A DNA stretch of 64,000 nt from NCBI RefSeq assembly GCF_014873755.1, contig NZ_JADBEG010000001.1, positions 4,342,501 to 4,406,500 on the forward strand, read 5' to 3'. This DNA comes from Amycolatopsis lexingtonensis (GTDB lineage Bacteria; Actinomycetota; Actinomycetes; Mycobacteriales; Pseudonocardiaceae). Below are positions 56,594-64,000 of the stretch, piece after piece. The notes beneath the pieces are model-generated. The model saw nothing but the letters and a program-made list of their open reading frames with translations, did not search any database and was not told the DNA's origin. Positions within the stretch are counted from its first letter, which is position 1; each line of letters opens with the position of its first letter. A program made the position numbers and the translations under genes.

Positions 56594-56916
56594 TCCGCGC
56601 TCCAGCGGTAGAAGCACTCCGCCATGGCGTCCTTGGGCGAGCGCCAGGTGTCCGGGTCGTAGGCATCGATGTGCGGCTTGAGGTCCTCGCTGATCCGGAC
56701 GAACCGGGGGTCGCCCTTCGCCGTCTCGATCCGCTCGCCGCCGTCCTCGGCGTCGAAGTCCTGCAGGTGGAAGTAGAGCCCCCGGTAGCTGAACAGCTGG
56801 CGCCGCCGGGTCCCCATCCGGTGGGGCATTTCGCCGGCGTCGAACTCGCCGAACAGCTCGGCGACCGCCTGGCCCGCGTCCGGGCGCATGCGGGCCACGA
56901 TCAGGGTGCTGTGCAT
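56590..56916 (-). CDS. TcmI-family polyketide cyclase
   Basis: 108 residues from ATG 56916: [35 protein letters not shown] and [15 protein letters not shown] are family features (JadI/UrdF type, dimeric ferredoxin-like barrel). It closes later rings of the benz[a]anthracene. The longer reading frame overlaps the oxygenase upstream and is a shadow. Confidence 0.92.
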   Translation of the reverse strand: MHSTLIVARMRPDAGQAVAELFGEFDAGEMPHRMGTRRRQLFSYRGLYFHLQDFDAEDGGERIETAKGDPRFVRISEDLKPHIDAYDPDTWRSPKDAMAECFYRWSAE

Positions 56917-56939
56917 CGTGCGTCTCCTTCTCGGGTTCT

Positions 56940-58403
56940 CTAGCGGTGCGCCGGCCCGAACCAGCGCTCGAGCGCCATCGGCAGGTCGGCGTGCGTGCCC
57001 GGTGCCGCCCAGGCCACGTGGCCGTCCGGGCGGACGAGGACGGCGGTGGTGCCGCCGGGGACCGGCCCGGCGACCGGGCGGGCGGTGACGACGTCGATCC
57101 GGCCGGTCCAGGCCGCCGCCCGGTCGCGCAGCGTCGCGTTGCCGGCGAAGTCGAGCAGCAGGCCGCGGGCGGGGCGCAGCAGTTCGGCCGTGGACGAGGA
57201 ACGGCCCCCGCGGTCGAGCTCCAGCCGCGGCAGCCGGCGCCCGAGCCACGGGTGGCTCCCGCCGCCGACGTCGTAGGTGATCTCCAGTCCGCTGACCATC
57301 GCGGCGAGGTGCCGGGCCACGTCGGGGTAGCCGGTCAGCTCGGCGAGCACGTCGCGCAGGGGCTGCATTTCCGCGCCGTTGAGGAAAAGCAGCCCCTGCG
57401 CCCGGGTGTTCATCAGCAGCCGGACGCCGACCGGGTGCCGCTCGCCGTGGTAGGTGTCCAGCAGGTCCGCTCGCGCGGTGCCGCGCACGACCGCGGCCAG
57501 TTTCCAGCCGAGGTTCACCGCGTCCTGGATGCCGGCGTTCATGCCCTGCCCGCCCGCGGGGAGGTGGACGTGCGCGGCGTCGCCGGCGAGCAGGACGCGG
57601 CCGCGCCGGTATTCGGTGACCTGCCGGGTGGCGTCGCCGAAGGCGCTCAGCCAGACCGGTTCGGCGGCCGAGATGTCGATGCCGGTGATGCGTTTCCACG
57701 CGTCGGCGACCTCGTGGAACGGCGGCGGGCCGGTCCGCCGCCGCGGTGGTGCTTCGCGCTCGCAGACGATGATCCGGGTGACCCCGCCGGGCAGCGGCCC
57801 GACCATCACCATCCCGCCCGGCAGGCTCTCGCCGATCATCCGGGGTTCCAGGTCGACGCCGCGCAGGTCGGCGAGGAACATCTCCCGCGTCGCGGCGGTG
57901 CCGGGGAAGTCGAAGCCGACGGCCTTCCGCACGGTGCTGCGGCCGCCGTCGCAGCCCACGAGCCACCCGGCCCGCAGGACGTACTCGCCGGCCGGGCCGC
58001 GCACGGTGACCGTCACGCCGTCGCCGTCGTCGCGGACCCCGGTCAGCTCGTGCCCGCGCCGGATGTCGGCGCCGAGTTCGCCGGCCCACGCCTCCAGGAC
58101 CGCTTCGGTCGCCGACTGCGGGATGGTCTTCGCCGCCTGGTGCGCGCCGTCCAGCAGGCCGAAGTCGACCGGGATGCCGCCGAAGTGCCCCTGGTCGCTG
58201 GTCTGGACCTCGCCGAACCGGCGGAGCAGGCCGCGCTGGTCGAACACCTCCATGGTGCGTGCGGTGAAGCCGAGCCCGCGCGATTCCCCGGTGCGGGCGG
58301 GCAGCCGTTCGAGCACCACCACGCCGATCCCGGCCAGGCGCAGCTCACCGGCCAGCATGAGACCGGCGGGGCCGGCCCCGGCGATGACGACGGGCGCGTC
58401 CAT
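56940..58403 (-). CDS. PgaE/UrdE-like FAD monooxygenase
   Basis: 487 residues of the PHBH type: [35 protein letters not shown], and [31 protein letters not shown], with a thioredoxin-like C-terminal domain (to residue 487). Angucycline clusters pair this enzyme with the PgaM-type fusion; it performs C12 hydroxylation. It is the first gene of the 20-kb leftward operon. Confidence 0.92.
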   Translation of the reverse strand: MDAPVVIAGAGPAGLMLAGELRLAGIGVVVLERLPARTGESRGLGFTARTMEVFDQRGLLRRFGEVQTSDQGHFGGIPVDFGLLDGAHQAAKTIPQSATEAVLEAWAGELGADIRRGHELTGVRDDGDGVTVTVRGPAGEYVLRAGWLVGCDGGRSTVRKAVGFDFPGTAATREMFLADLRGVDLEPRMIGESLPGGMVMVGPLPGGVTRIIVCEREAPPRRRTGPPPFHEVADAWKRITGIDISAAEPVWLSAFGDATRQVTEYRRGRVLLAGDAAHVHLPAGGQGMNAGIQDAVNLGWKLAAVVRGTARADLLDTYHGERHPVGVRLLMNTRAQGLLFLNGAEMQPLRDVLAELTGYPDVARHLAAMVSGLEITYDVGGGSHPWLGRRLPRLELDRGGRSSSTAELLRPARGLLLDFAGNATLRDRAAAWTGRIDVVTARPVAGPVPGGTTAVLVRPDGHVAWAAPGTHADLPMALERWFGPAHR

Positions 58404-58562
58404 GTCTCCTCCTCGGGTCGAGCGCGGGAAAGCCGAATGTGCGAAAAGGACACCGGCGCCATTTCTATTTGCCGGGCCCCGGCATTGGTGGCTGCATTCG
58501 AAGTATCAACGCGCCCGGTCGAGGCAGTCAAGAACGCGACTGACAGGAGAACTACAAGAAAA

Positions 58563-58607
58563 AGTCAACTCGGCAATTCGACGGGAACCGGGCAATCCGG
58601 CGGGAAC
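58563..58607 (-). promoter_or_regulatory. likely promoter with activator repeats before the PKS operon
   Basis: Two tandem 18-bp repeats (58571-58588 and 58590-58607, three mismatches, shared GGCAATNCG-CGGGAAC core) lie directly upstream, on the leftward strand, of a TTGACT -35-like hexamer (58563-58568). No good -10 is seen at 17 bp. This is the layout expected for an activator-dependent promoter bound by an OmpR-type regulator. Confidence 0.5.
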
Positions 58608-58615
58608 GCAGGAAA

Positions 58616-58644
58616 AGGCCGCCGCGGTCGAGCCGCGACGGCCT
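58616..58644 (-). terminator. hairpin after the response regulator gene
   Basis: A 12-bp GC stem with one mismatch (AGGCCGCCGCGG / CCGCGACGGCCT) and a short loop lies 18 bases past the regulator stop codon, so regulator and PKS operon are probably separate transcripts. Confidence 0.6.
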
Positions 58645-58662
58645 GTTTCCGGGAATGCGCTT

Positions 58663-59340
58663 TCAGTTTCCGGTGAAGCAGAACCCCACGCCGTGGACGG
58701 TGCGGATCCACCGGTTCGAGCCCAGTTTCCGGCGCAGCACGCTGACGTGCGTGTCGATCGTGCGGCTGACCTTCGTGTCGGCCGTGTGCGTCATCGGGTC
58801 GCCCCAGATCTCGGCCATCAGCCGGCGCCGCGAGAACACCACGCCCGGCTCGCTGGCCAGGCGGTACAGCAGGTCGAACTCCTTGCGCGTCATCTCGATG
58901 GACGCGCCGCCGAGGCGCACCCGCCGGGTGGTCGCGTCGATCCGCAGCGGGCCGCGCACGACCAGCGCCCCGTCCGAACCGGCCCGGCCGCGCACCCGCC
59001 GGGTGACCGCTTCGATGCGGGCCATCAGTTCCCAGAAACCGCACGGCTTGTCCAGGCAATCGTCCGCGCCGGCCCGGAGCCCGAGCACCCGGTCGGCTTC
59101 GGTACCGCGTTCGGTGAACGCGATGATCGGCGCGTCCCTGGCATTCCTGATCCGGCGGCAGACCTCGAACCCGTCGATGTCCGCGATGCCGAGATCGAGC
59201 AGGATCAGATCGGCGTCCCAATGTTTTTCGAGCGCTTCGGCCCCGGTCGAGACCCCGGTGGCCTCGTGCCCGGAGCGGCGCAGTCCGTCGACCAGGACGG
59301 CCGCGCCTTTTTCGTCGTCCTCCACCACCAGCACATGCAT
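58663..59340 (-). CDS. OmpR-family response regulator (JadR1/LndI-like cluster activator)
   Basis: 225 residues from ATG 59340 (MHVLVVEDDEKG); the frame extends 42 codons upstream without family similarity. The receiver has Asp8, Asp9, phospho-acceptor Asp49, Thr76 and Lys98, so phosphorylation is possible. The winged helix (about 130-222) has EMTRKEFDLLYRLASEPG and DTHVSVLRRKLG. No kinase gene is adjacent. Angucycline clusters commonly have such an orphan activator. Confidence 0.88.
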   Translation of the reverse strand: MHVLVVEDDEKGAAVLVDGLRRSGHEATGVSTGAEALEKHWDADLILLDLGIADIDGFEVCRRIRNARDAPIIAFTERGTEADRVLGLRAGADDCLDKPCGFWELMARIEAVTRRVRGRAGSDGALVVRGPLRIDATTRRVRLGGASIEMTRKEFDLLYRLASEPGVVFSRRRLMAEIWGDPMTHTADTKVSRTIDTHVSVLRRKLGSNRWIRTVHGVGFCFTGN

Positions 59341-59834
59341 GACCAACCCCCACAGAAAGGCCGTGGAACCACTCGACCCGGCCGGCATCCACCGTCCCCA
59401 GTCCGTCGGTCGTGGCACCCCGATGTGCACACCCGGCGCCCGAACGAGCACGCACCGCACGCGCAACGCTCGTTGTACCTACTCAGACTAACAGGCGGAC
59501 ATCTGCTGTCAAGTCGAAGGAAATCCCATCGAACCGACAGCGAAAGCCGCCGTGCGCCCAGGATTTCGCCGTTTCGGCGCGCAAATCGTGCGTGATCCGA
59601 AATTCGATCATCCGCCCCGCGTACCCCCGTTCGGCCGCGGATTCCCCGCCGCCGGCGGGCCCGCGGCCGGAGCAATCGTTTTCCCGCACGGCCGCCCCAA
59701 GATCGCCGACGACCACGACATTACCGAGCCCGTCGACGCGGCAAACCGCCGATCAGGTGACGTCGGCACCATCACATTCCACTTAGGACAATTCCGGGTC
59801 CGCCACCGCGAAAGTCCACAGTGGACAAAGCGGT
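59341..59834. other. about 490 bp non-coding region upstream of the response regulator
   Basis: Includes the regulator's promoter. The only open frame (59483-59716, leftward) has no family resemblance and poor codon structure. AT content is higher than in the genes nearby, which suits a regulatory region. No RNA gene recognised. Confidence 0.5.
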
Positions 59835-59867
59835 GGCCGGGAGCGCTCCCCGCGCGCGCTCCCGGCC
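59835..59867 (-). terminator. hairpin after the MHS transporter gene
   Basis: A perfect 12-bp stem (GGCCGGGAGCGC / GCGCTCCCGGCC) with a nine-base loop, seven bases beyond the transporter stop codon. Probable terminator. Confidence 0.7.
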
Positions 59868-59873
59868 CAAGGC

Positions 59874-61199
59874 TCACCTGGTCCCGCGGATCCCCTCCGG
59901 CGCGGGCACCTCGGCGCCGTCCGGGTCGGCGAGATCGCTGCGGTGGCTTTCGGCCAGCGCGAGCACGCTGAGCACGGTGAGCAGGCAGCACGCGGCGATC
60001 ACCACGGAGATCACCAGCGTGCCGGCGCCGGCGATGCTCGCGAACACCACCGGGGCGACGCCGGCACCGAGCCCGGCGATCTGGTAGCCGAGCGACGCGC
60101 CGGTGTAGCGGGCGCGCGTGCCGAACAGTTCGGTGCACAGCGCGGCCAGCGGCCCGTACATCGCCGGGTGCGCGATCGACTGCCCGAGCACGAGCGCCAG
60201 GAGCAGCAGCCCCGCCGAGTGGCTGTCGACCATCGGGAACAGCAGGAACCCGACGATCGCGGTGGCCACCGCGCCCCCGACGACCACCGGGCGGCGCCCG
60301 ACCCGGTCCGAAAGCGCCGAGAACCCGATGATCCCGGCCACCGCCCCCACCGACGACACGGTGATCGCGTTGAGCACGGTCTGGCGCGCGAAGCCCTGGC
60401 CGACCGCGTAGGCCAGCACGTAGGTGGTGAGCGTGCCCTGCGCGACGAACGCGCCGAAGCCGACGCCCACCGCCAGCAGCAGGTTCTTCGGGTGCCGCCG
60501 GAGCACCTCCACCAGCGGGGCGCGCGACGGGCGGCTCGTCGCAGCGAAGACCGGCGTCTCGGTCACCTTCAGCCGCACGAACAGGCCGATGGCGAGCAGC
60601 ACCACGCTGAGCAGGAACGGGACCCGCCAGCCCCACGCCAGGAACTGCGCGTCGGTCGTCACCGCGGCCATGAGCGTGAGCATCAGCGTGGAGACGACCA
60701 TGCCGCTGGGGGCGCCGGCGTTGGTGAAGCTCGCCCACAGGCCGCGGCGGGTGGTGGCGTGCTCGGCCGACATCAGCACCGCGCCGCCCCACTCCCCGCC
60801 GACCGCGATGCCCTGCAGCACGCGCAGCACGACCAGCAGGATCGGCGCCAGGGCGCCGGCCTGGGCGTAGGTGGGCAGCACGCCGATCAGCGCGCTCGCG
60901 ATGCCCATCATCGTCATGGTGATCACGAGCATCCGCTTGCGGCCGAGCAGGTCCCCGAAGTGCCCGAACACGATCCCGCCGAGCGGGCGGGCCAGGTAGC
61001 CGGTGGTGAAGGTGCCCAGGCTCGCGATCGTGCCGACCACCGGGTCCAAGCCGGAGAAGAAGACCTTGGAGAACACCACGGCCGACGCCGTGGCGTAGAG
61101 CAGGAAGTCGTAGTACTCGATCACGCTGCCCAGGTAGCTGGACAGCACCGCCCGGCGCAGCTGCACGGGCGAATGGTGGGGGCCCTGGGTGTCCGTCAT
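59874..61199 (-). CDS. MHS-family metabolite:H+ symporter
   Basis: 441 residues. SYLGSVIEYYDFLLYATASAVVFSKVFF is the MHS signature, with FGDLLGRKRMLVITMTMMG (motif A) and RVLQGIAVGGEWGGAVLMSAEHA. It imports an organic acid (shikimate, ketoglutarate or aromatic acid type). The start is ATG 61199; the upstream extension is unlikely. Divergent from the PaaX gene, which may regulate it. Whether it belongs to the cluster is uncertain. Confidence 0.92.
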   Translation of the reverse strand: MTDTQGPHHSPVQLRRAVLSSYLGSVIEYYDFLLYATASAVVFSKVFFSGLDPVVGTIASLGTFTTGYLARPLGGIVFGHFGDLLGRKRMLVITMTMMGIASALIGVLPTYAQAGALAPILLVVLRVLQGIAVGGEWGGAVLMSAEHATTRRGLWASFTNAGAPSGMVVSTLMLTLMAAVTTDAQFLAWGWRVPFLLSVVLLAIGLFVRLKVTETPVFAATSRPSRAPLVEVLRRHPKNLLLAVGVGFGAFVAQGTLTTYVLAYAVGQGFARQTVLNAITVSSVGAVAGIIGFSALSDRVGRRPVVVGGAVATAIVGFLLFPMVDSHSAGLLLLALVLGQSIAHPAMYGPLAALCTELFGTRARYTGASLGYQIAGLGAGVAPVVFASIAGAGTLVISVVIAACCLLTVLSVLALAESHRSDLADPDGAEVPAPEGIRGTR

Positions 61200-61278
61200 C
61201 GCGTGTCCTGCCTCGTCGCCGACCGCCGGATGCGGACGTGGCCTGCGCCACATCCGGCGAGAACATTAAGCACATCGG

Positions 61279-61290
61279 TGACCGCGGTCA
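61279..61290. promoter_or_regulatory. 12-bp perfect palindrome between transporter and PaaX genes
   Basis: TGACCGCGGTCA lies in the 128-bp divergent interval, 37 bases before the PaaX GTG. A likely operator for PaaX or another dimeric regulator. Confidence 0.45.
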
Positions 61291-61327
61291 ACACCATGCC
61301 CAACATCGACTCGCTTATGCTGGCCCG

Positions 61328-62206
61328 GTGACCACCGTGGCCGAGCACGCGACCGAGCAGGGTGACGACCTCTCCCCCGGCGGGACGCCGCGCCCGCAGG
61401 CGCTGCTGCTCGCGTTCCTCGGCGCGCACGTCCTCGGCCACGACGTCCAGGTGGCCACGGCGAGCGTGCTCGAGGTGCTGGGCCGGGCCGGGGTCTCCGA
61501 GCACGCGGCCCGCTCGACGCTGAGCCGGATGGCCCGGCGCGACCTGCTGCGGCGCACCCGCCGCGGCCGCAACGTCTACATCGGACTGACCGGCCGGTCG
61601 CGCGCGATCCTGCTCGACGGCGCGCACCGCATCTGGCACCTCGGCGCGGTCGACCACGAGTGGGACGGCACGTGGACCCTGCTCGGCTTTTCGATGCCGG
61701 AGTCGTGGCAGCGCCAGCGCCACGTGCTGCGCTCACGCCTGCTGTGGGCCGGGTTCGGCAGCCTGCAGAGCGGCCTGTGGATCGCACCCTCCACAGTGGA
61801 CACGGCACCGCTGCTGGACGGCCTGGGCACCGACGGTCACGTCAAGGTGTTCCAGGCCCGCGCCCTGCCGCCGACGGAGGTCGCCGAGATCGTGCAGGAG
61901 GCGTGGGACCTCGAGCGCATCGCGAGCCAGTACCGCGGTTTCCTGAGCCGCTGGAACGAAACGGGCGAAGCGGCGGCACAGGCGCCGGACAGCCTGGCCC
62001 GCCACCTCCGCCTGGAAGCCGACTGGCTGCAGACGATCCGCACCGACCCCCGGCTCCCCCGCGGCCTCCTGCCCGACGACTGGCCCGCGGAGCCGGCCCA
62101 GGACCTCTTCCGCGGCGCGAGCACCGAACTGAAGCGCGCGGCGCAAACGATCGCCGCCGGCATCCTCGACACGATCCCCGAAGAGCAGGACGGAGAAGAC
62201 GGCTAA
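61328..62206 (+). CDS. PaaX-family transcriptional regulator
   Basis: 292 residues from GTG 61328 (VTTVAEHATEQGDD); an earlier start in the frame is possible but a TATGCT -10 (61316-61321) puts the transcript start at the GTG, so it is likely leaderless. The N-terminal winged helix (PQALLLAFLGAHVL, VSEHAARSTLSRMARRDLLRRTRRGRNVYIGLT) and the WDGTWTLLGFSMPESWQRQRHVLRSRLLWAGFG core are PaaX-like. It may sense an acyl-CoA. Converges on priA. Confidence 0.88.
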   Translation: MTTVAEHATEQGDDLSPGGTPRPQALLLAFLGAHVLGHDVQVATASVLEVLGRAGVSEHAARSTLSRMARRDLLRRTRRGRNVYIGLTGRSRAILLDGAHRIWHLGAVDHEWDGTWTLLGFSMPESWQRQRHVLRSRLLWAGFGSLQSGLWIAPSTVDTAPLLDGLGTDGHVKVFQARALPPTEVAEIVQEAWDLERIASQYRGFLSRWNETGEAAAQAPDSLARHLRLEADWLQTIRTDPRLPRGLLPDDWPAEPAQDLFRGASTELKRAAQTIAAGILDTIPEEQDGEDG

Positions 62207-62215
62207 CGGCCTTCC

Positions 62216-64000
62216 TCAGATGAGCTCCAGCGGGTCCAGCTGGACGCGGATCGGTTCCGTCGCCTTCTTCGCGTCCCGCCGGGCCGCCGCCGCGTGGATC
62301 GAGGCCGCCAGTGCCTTGCCGTCGGCGCGGGACACCCGGACCAGTGCCCGTTCCCGTTCCGCGTTGCCCTCGTCGTCGATCTCGCCCAGCGGGACCGGGC
62401 CCAGCACCTCGCCGGTGTCCGGCAGCGGGAGGTCGGCCAGGAAGCCGGCGACGGCGTCCGGGGTGCCCTCCACGCTCGCCATCCGCATCGACGGCGGGAA
62501 ACCCAGCTCGCGGCGCTCGCCCAGCTCCTGGCCCGCGTGCCACGCCGGGTCCCAGCGGACCAGGGCCTGGACCACCGGCAGGCCCGCCTCCGCGCCGACG
62601 ATCACCCGGCCGCCCTCGGCCGACGGCCGGACCAGGGCCGCCGCGGCCATCCAGCGGCGCAGGGTTTCCTCCGCCGCCCGCAGGTCCTGGCGGCCGAGGA
62701 GGGCCCAGCCGTCCAGGAGCAGCGCCGCGCCGTAGCCGCCTTCGGCCACCGGTTCCGCTCCCGGGGTGCAGACCACCAGTGCCGGTTTGCCCGGGACCGA
62801 GGACAGCACCTCCGCCGCGCCCGAGGTGCGGACCGGAATGCCCGGGAACGCGCGGCCGAGCTCCTCCGCCGTGCGCTTGGCGCCGACGATCACCGCCCGC
62901 AGCCGCACCGAACCGCACGCCGTGCAGCGGAACGCCGTTTCCGGGACGCCGCACCAGCGGCAGGCCGGGGGTTTCGGCTGCCCGTCGATCGAGCCGCCCG
63001 GCAGGGACAGCGGGCCCGCGCAGCGGCGGCAGTGGGCGGGCGTGCGGCAGTTCCCGCAGGCCAGGCCCGGGACGTAGCCGCGGCGCGGGACCTGGACCAG
63101 CGCCGGGTGCCCGGCCGCGAACGCCTGGCGCGCGGCCTCGAACGCCACCGCCGGGAGGCGCGCCACCCGCGCGGCTTCGTCGCGGGCGACGTCGAAGTCC
63201 TCGCCGACCGGCGTGACGCGCGGGGCGGCCGCCCGCAGCACCGTGCGGTCGGCCAGGACCGGCTGCGCCCAGCCGGACTCGACGAGCAGCTGGGCCTCGG
63301 CCGTGCGGGCGAACCCGCCTACCAGCAGGGACGACTTCGTCGTGTGCGCGCGGTCCATCAGCACGTCCCGGACGTGCGGGTACGGCGCGTGCTGGTCGAG
63401 GTGCAGGTCGTCGCCGTCGTCCCAGACGACGAACAGGCCGGGGTCGTGGACCGGCGCGAACATCGCCGCCCGCGTGCCGACCACCACCCGCACCGCGCCG
63501 CGCAGCACGGCCAGCCACCGCCGGTACCGCTCGGCGGGCCCGAGCCCGGCGATCAGCGCCACGACGGCTTCTTCGCCCAGCAACTCGGCGCACGCGTCGT
63601 GCACGCGGGTCAGGTCGCGGTGGTCCGGCACGACCAGCACCGCGCCGCGGCCGGACGCCGCCACCGTGCCGGCCGCCTCGGCCAGCCGGCGCGGCCAATC
63701 CTCGCCCGGCAGGGCCTGCCAGACGGCGTTCGCGGGCTTCCCCTCGGCGAGCGCCTCCAGGAACGCCGGGCCACGCTGGTACCGCGTCCAGGCTTCGGTG
63801 TCCGGCGCGTCCGGCACAGCCGCGGGCGCCACCGGCGGCTCCGCCTCGGCCTTCGCGTGCCGGGGCGGGATGGCGAGCCGCAGGACGTCCGACAGCGTGC
63901 CGCCGTAGCGGTCGGCCACCGCCCGGCACAGCGCGTGCAACGACGGCGGCAGCACCGGCTCGGCCGAGGTCACGCGGTCCAGGAACGCCAGCTTCCGGTC
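62216..64000 (-). CDS. priA: primosomal protein N' (PriA), 5' truncated
   Basis: The frame is open to the window edge (residues DRKLAFLDR precede the first in-window start), so the N-terminus is missing; about 594 residues are seen. The zinc region has CGNCRTPAHCRRCAGPLSL and CRWCGVPETAFRCTACGSVRLR. No normal Walker A or helicase motif is seen, as known for the shortened actinobacterial PriA, which keeps a replication-restart loading role without clear helicase motifs. Its last 82 bp recur at 30244-30325. Confidence 0.92.
   Translation of the reverse strand, partial: DRKLAFLDRVTSAEPVLPPSLHALCRAVADRYGGTLSDVLRLAIPPRHAKAEAEPPVAPAAVPDAPDTEAWTRYQRGPAFLEALAEGKPANAVWQALPGEDWPRRLAEAAGTVAASGRGAVLVVPDHRDLTRVHDACAELLGEEAVVALIAGLGPAERYRRWLAVLRGAVRVVVGTRAAMFAPVHDPGLFVVWDDGDDLHLDQHAPYPHVRDVLMDRAHTTKSSLLVGGFARTAEAQLLVESGWAQPVLADRTVLRAAAPRVTPVGEDFDVARDEAARVARLPAVAFEAARQAFAAGHPALVQVPRRGYVPGLACGNCRTPAHCRRCAGPLSLPGGSIDGQPKPPACRWCGVPETAFRCTACGSVRLRAVIVGAKRTAEELGRAFPGIPVRTSGAAEVLSSVPGKPALVVCTPGAEPVAEGGYGAALLLDGWALLGRQDLRAAEETLRRWMAAAALVRPSAEGGRVIVGAEAGLPVVQALVRWDPAWHAGQELGERRELGFPPSMRMASVEGTPDAVAGFLADLPLPDTGEVLGPVPLGEIDDEGNAERERALVRVSRADGKALAASIHAAAARRDAKKATEPIRVQLDPLELI
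62219..62300 (-). repeat. priA 3'-end copy, right direct repeat of the cluster
   Basis: The intact gene's last 27 codons, matching 30244-30325 in the same orientation with five mismatches. See the left copy. The segment between the repeats contains the complete polyketide/thiosugar cluster and no priA function is lost. Confidence 0.85.

Noticed and set aside
59483..59716. 77-codon leftward frame upstream of the response regulator
   Set aside because: No ribosome site, no recognisable domain, and weak third-position GC bias compared with neighbours.
30564..62206. Integrase or transposase inside the island
   Set aside because: Every sizeable reading frame was assigned to another family; none has recombinase motifs.

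Overview
High-GC actinobacterial chromosome, most probably Amycolatopsis or a close pseudonocardial relative. This follows from GC-rich codon use, GTG and leaderless starts, the uvrC-rapZ-yvcK-whiA block, a mycobacterial-type glucosyl-3-phosphoglycerate synthase, an actinobacterial PriA, and an angucycline/2-thiosugar locus resembling the one described for BE-7585A in Amycolatopsis orientalis. All calls come from reading the sequence; no database was searched.

Region 1 (1-24 kb) is mostly core genome. It holds the 3' part of a sterol-desaturase-family gene, gpgS, the leftward operon uvrC-rapZ-yvcK-whiA, a secreted trypsin-like protease, xth, a pentapeptide-repeat/TIR fusion protein (possible defence effector), the leftward rpe-ribE-ribBA-ribH-PH-domain operon (without ribD), a NarL-type two-component pair, secreted alkaline phosphatase, a secreted serine hydrolase, the fmt-rsmB-flavoprotein operon, gamma-glutamyltransferase and a secreted GH25 lysozyme. 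Two copies of an 87-bp inverted-repeat element sit just after the stop codons of whiA and ggt.

Region 2 (24-30.3 kb) starts with a secreted pyroglutamyl-peptidase-like protein whose catalytic Cys position is Ser. A compact rightward cassette follows: a Crp/Fnr regulator, a class III nucleotide-cyclase-like protein, a P-loop NTPase-like protein with a degenerate Walker A, and a membrane-anchored protein. The cyclase C-terminus and the NTPase N-terminus share an identical 14-residue peptide. This cassette is the best candidate here for an undescribed signalling or conflict system.

Region 3 (30.3-62.2 kb) is a type II polyketide cluster. A 20-kb leftward operon of 21 mostly overlapping genes encodes a minimal PKS (KS alpha, CLF, ACP), ketoreductase, aromatase/cyclase, TcmI-type cyclase, two flavin monooxygenases (one a PgaM-like oxygenase-reductase fusion with an internal ribosome site), P450 plus ferredoxin, methyltransferase, exporter, deoxysugar enzymes and a glycosyltransferase. 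Beside it lie a ThiG-like BexX homologue and a GT20 enzyme like BexG2, which point to a 2-thiosugar disaccharide. Regulators are an OmpR-type response regulator, a TetR repressor with paired palindromes, and PaaX.

The region is bracketed by direct repeats of the priA 3' end: an 82-bp copy at 30244-30325 and the priA gene itself at 62219-62300. This looks like the footprint of a genomic island that entered at priA. The left repeat is joined, through 9 bp of shared sequence, to a decayed fragment of the nearby lysozyme gene. The window ends inside priA.
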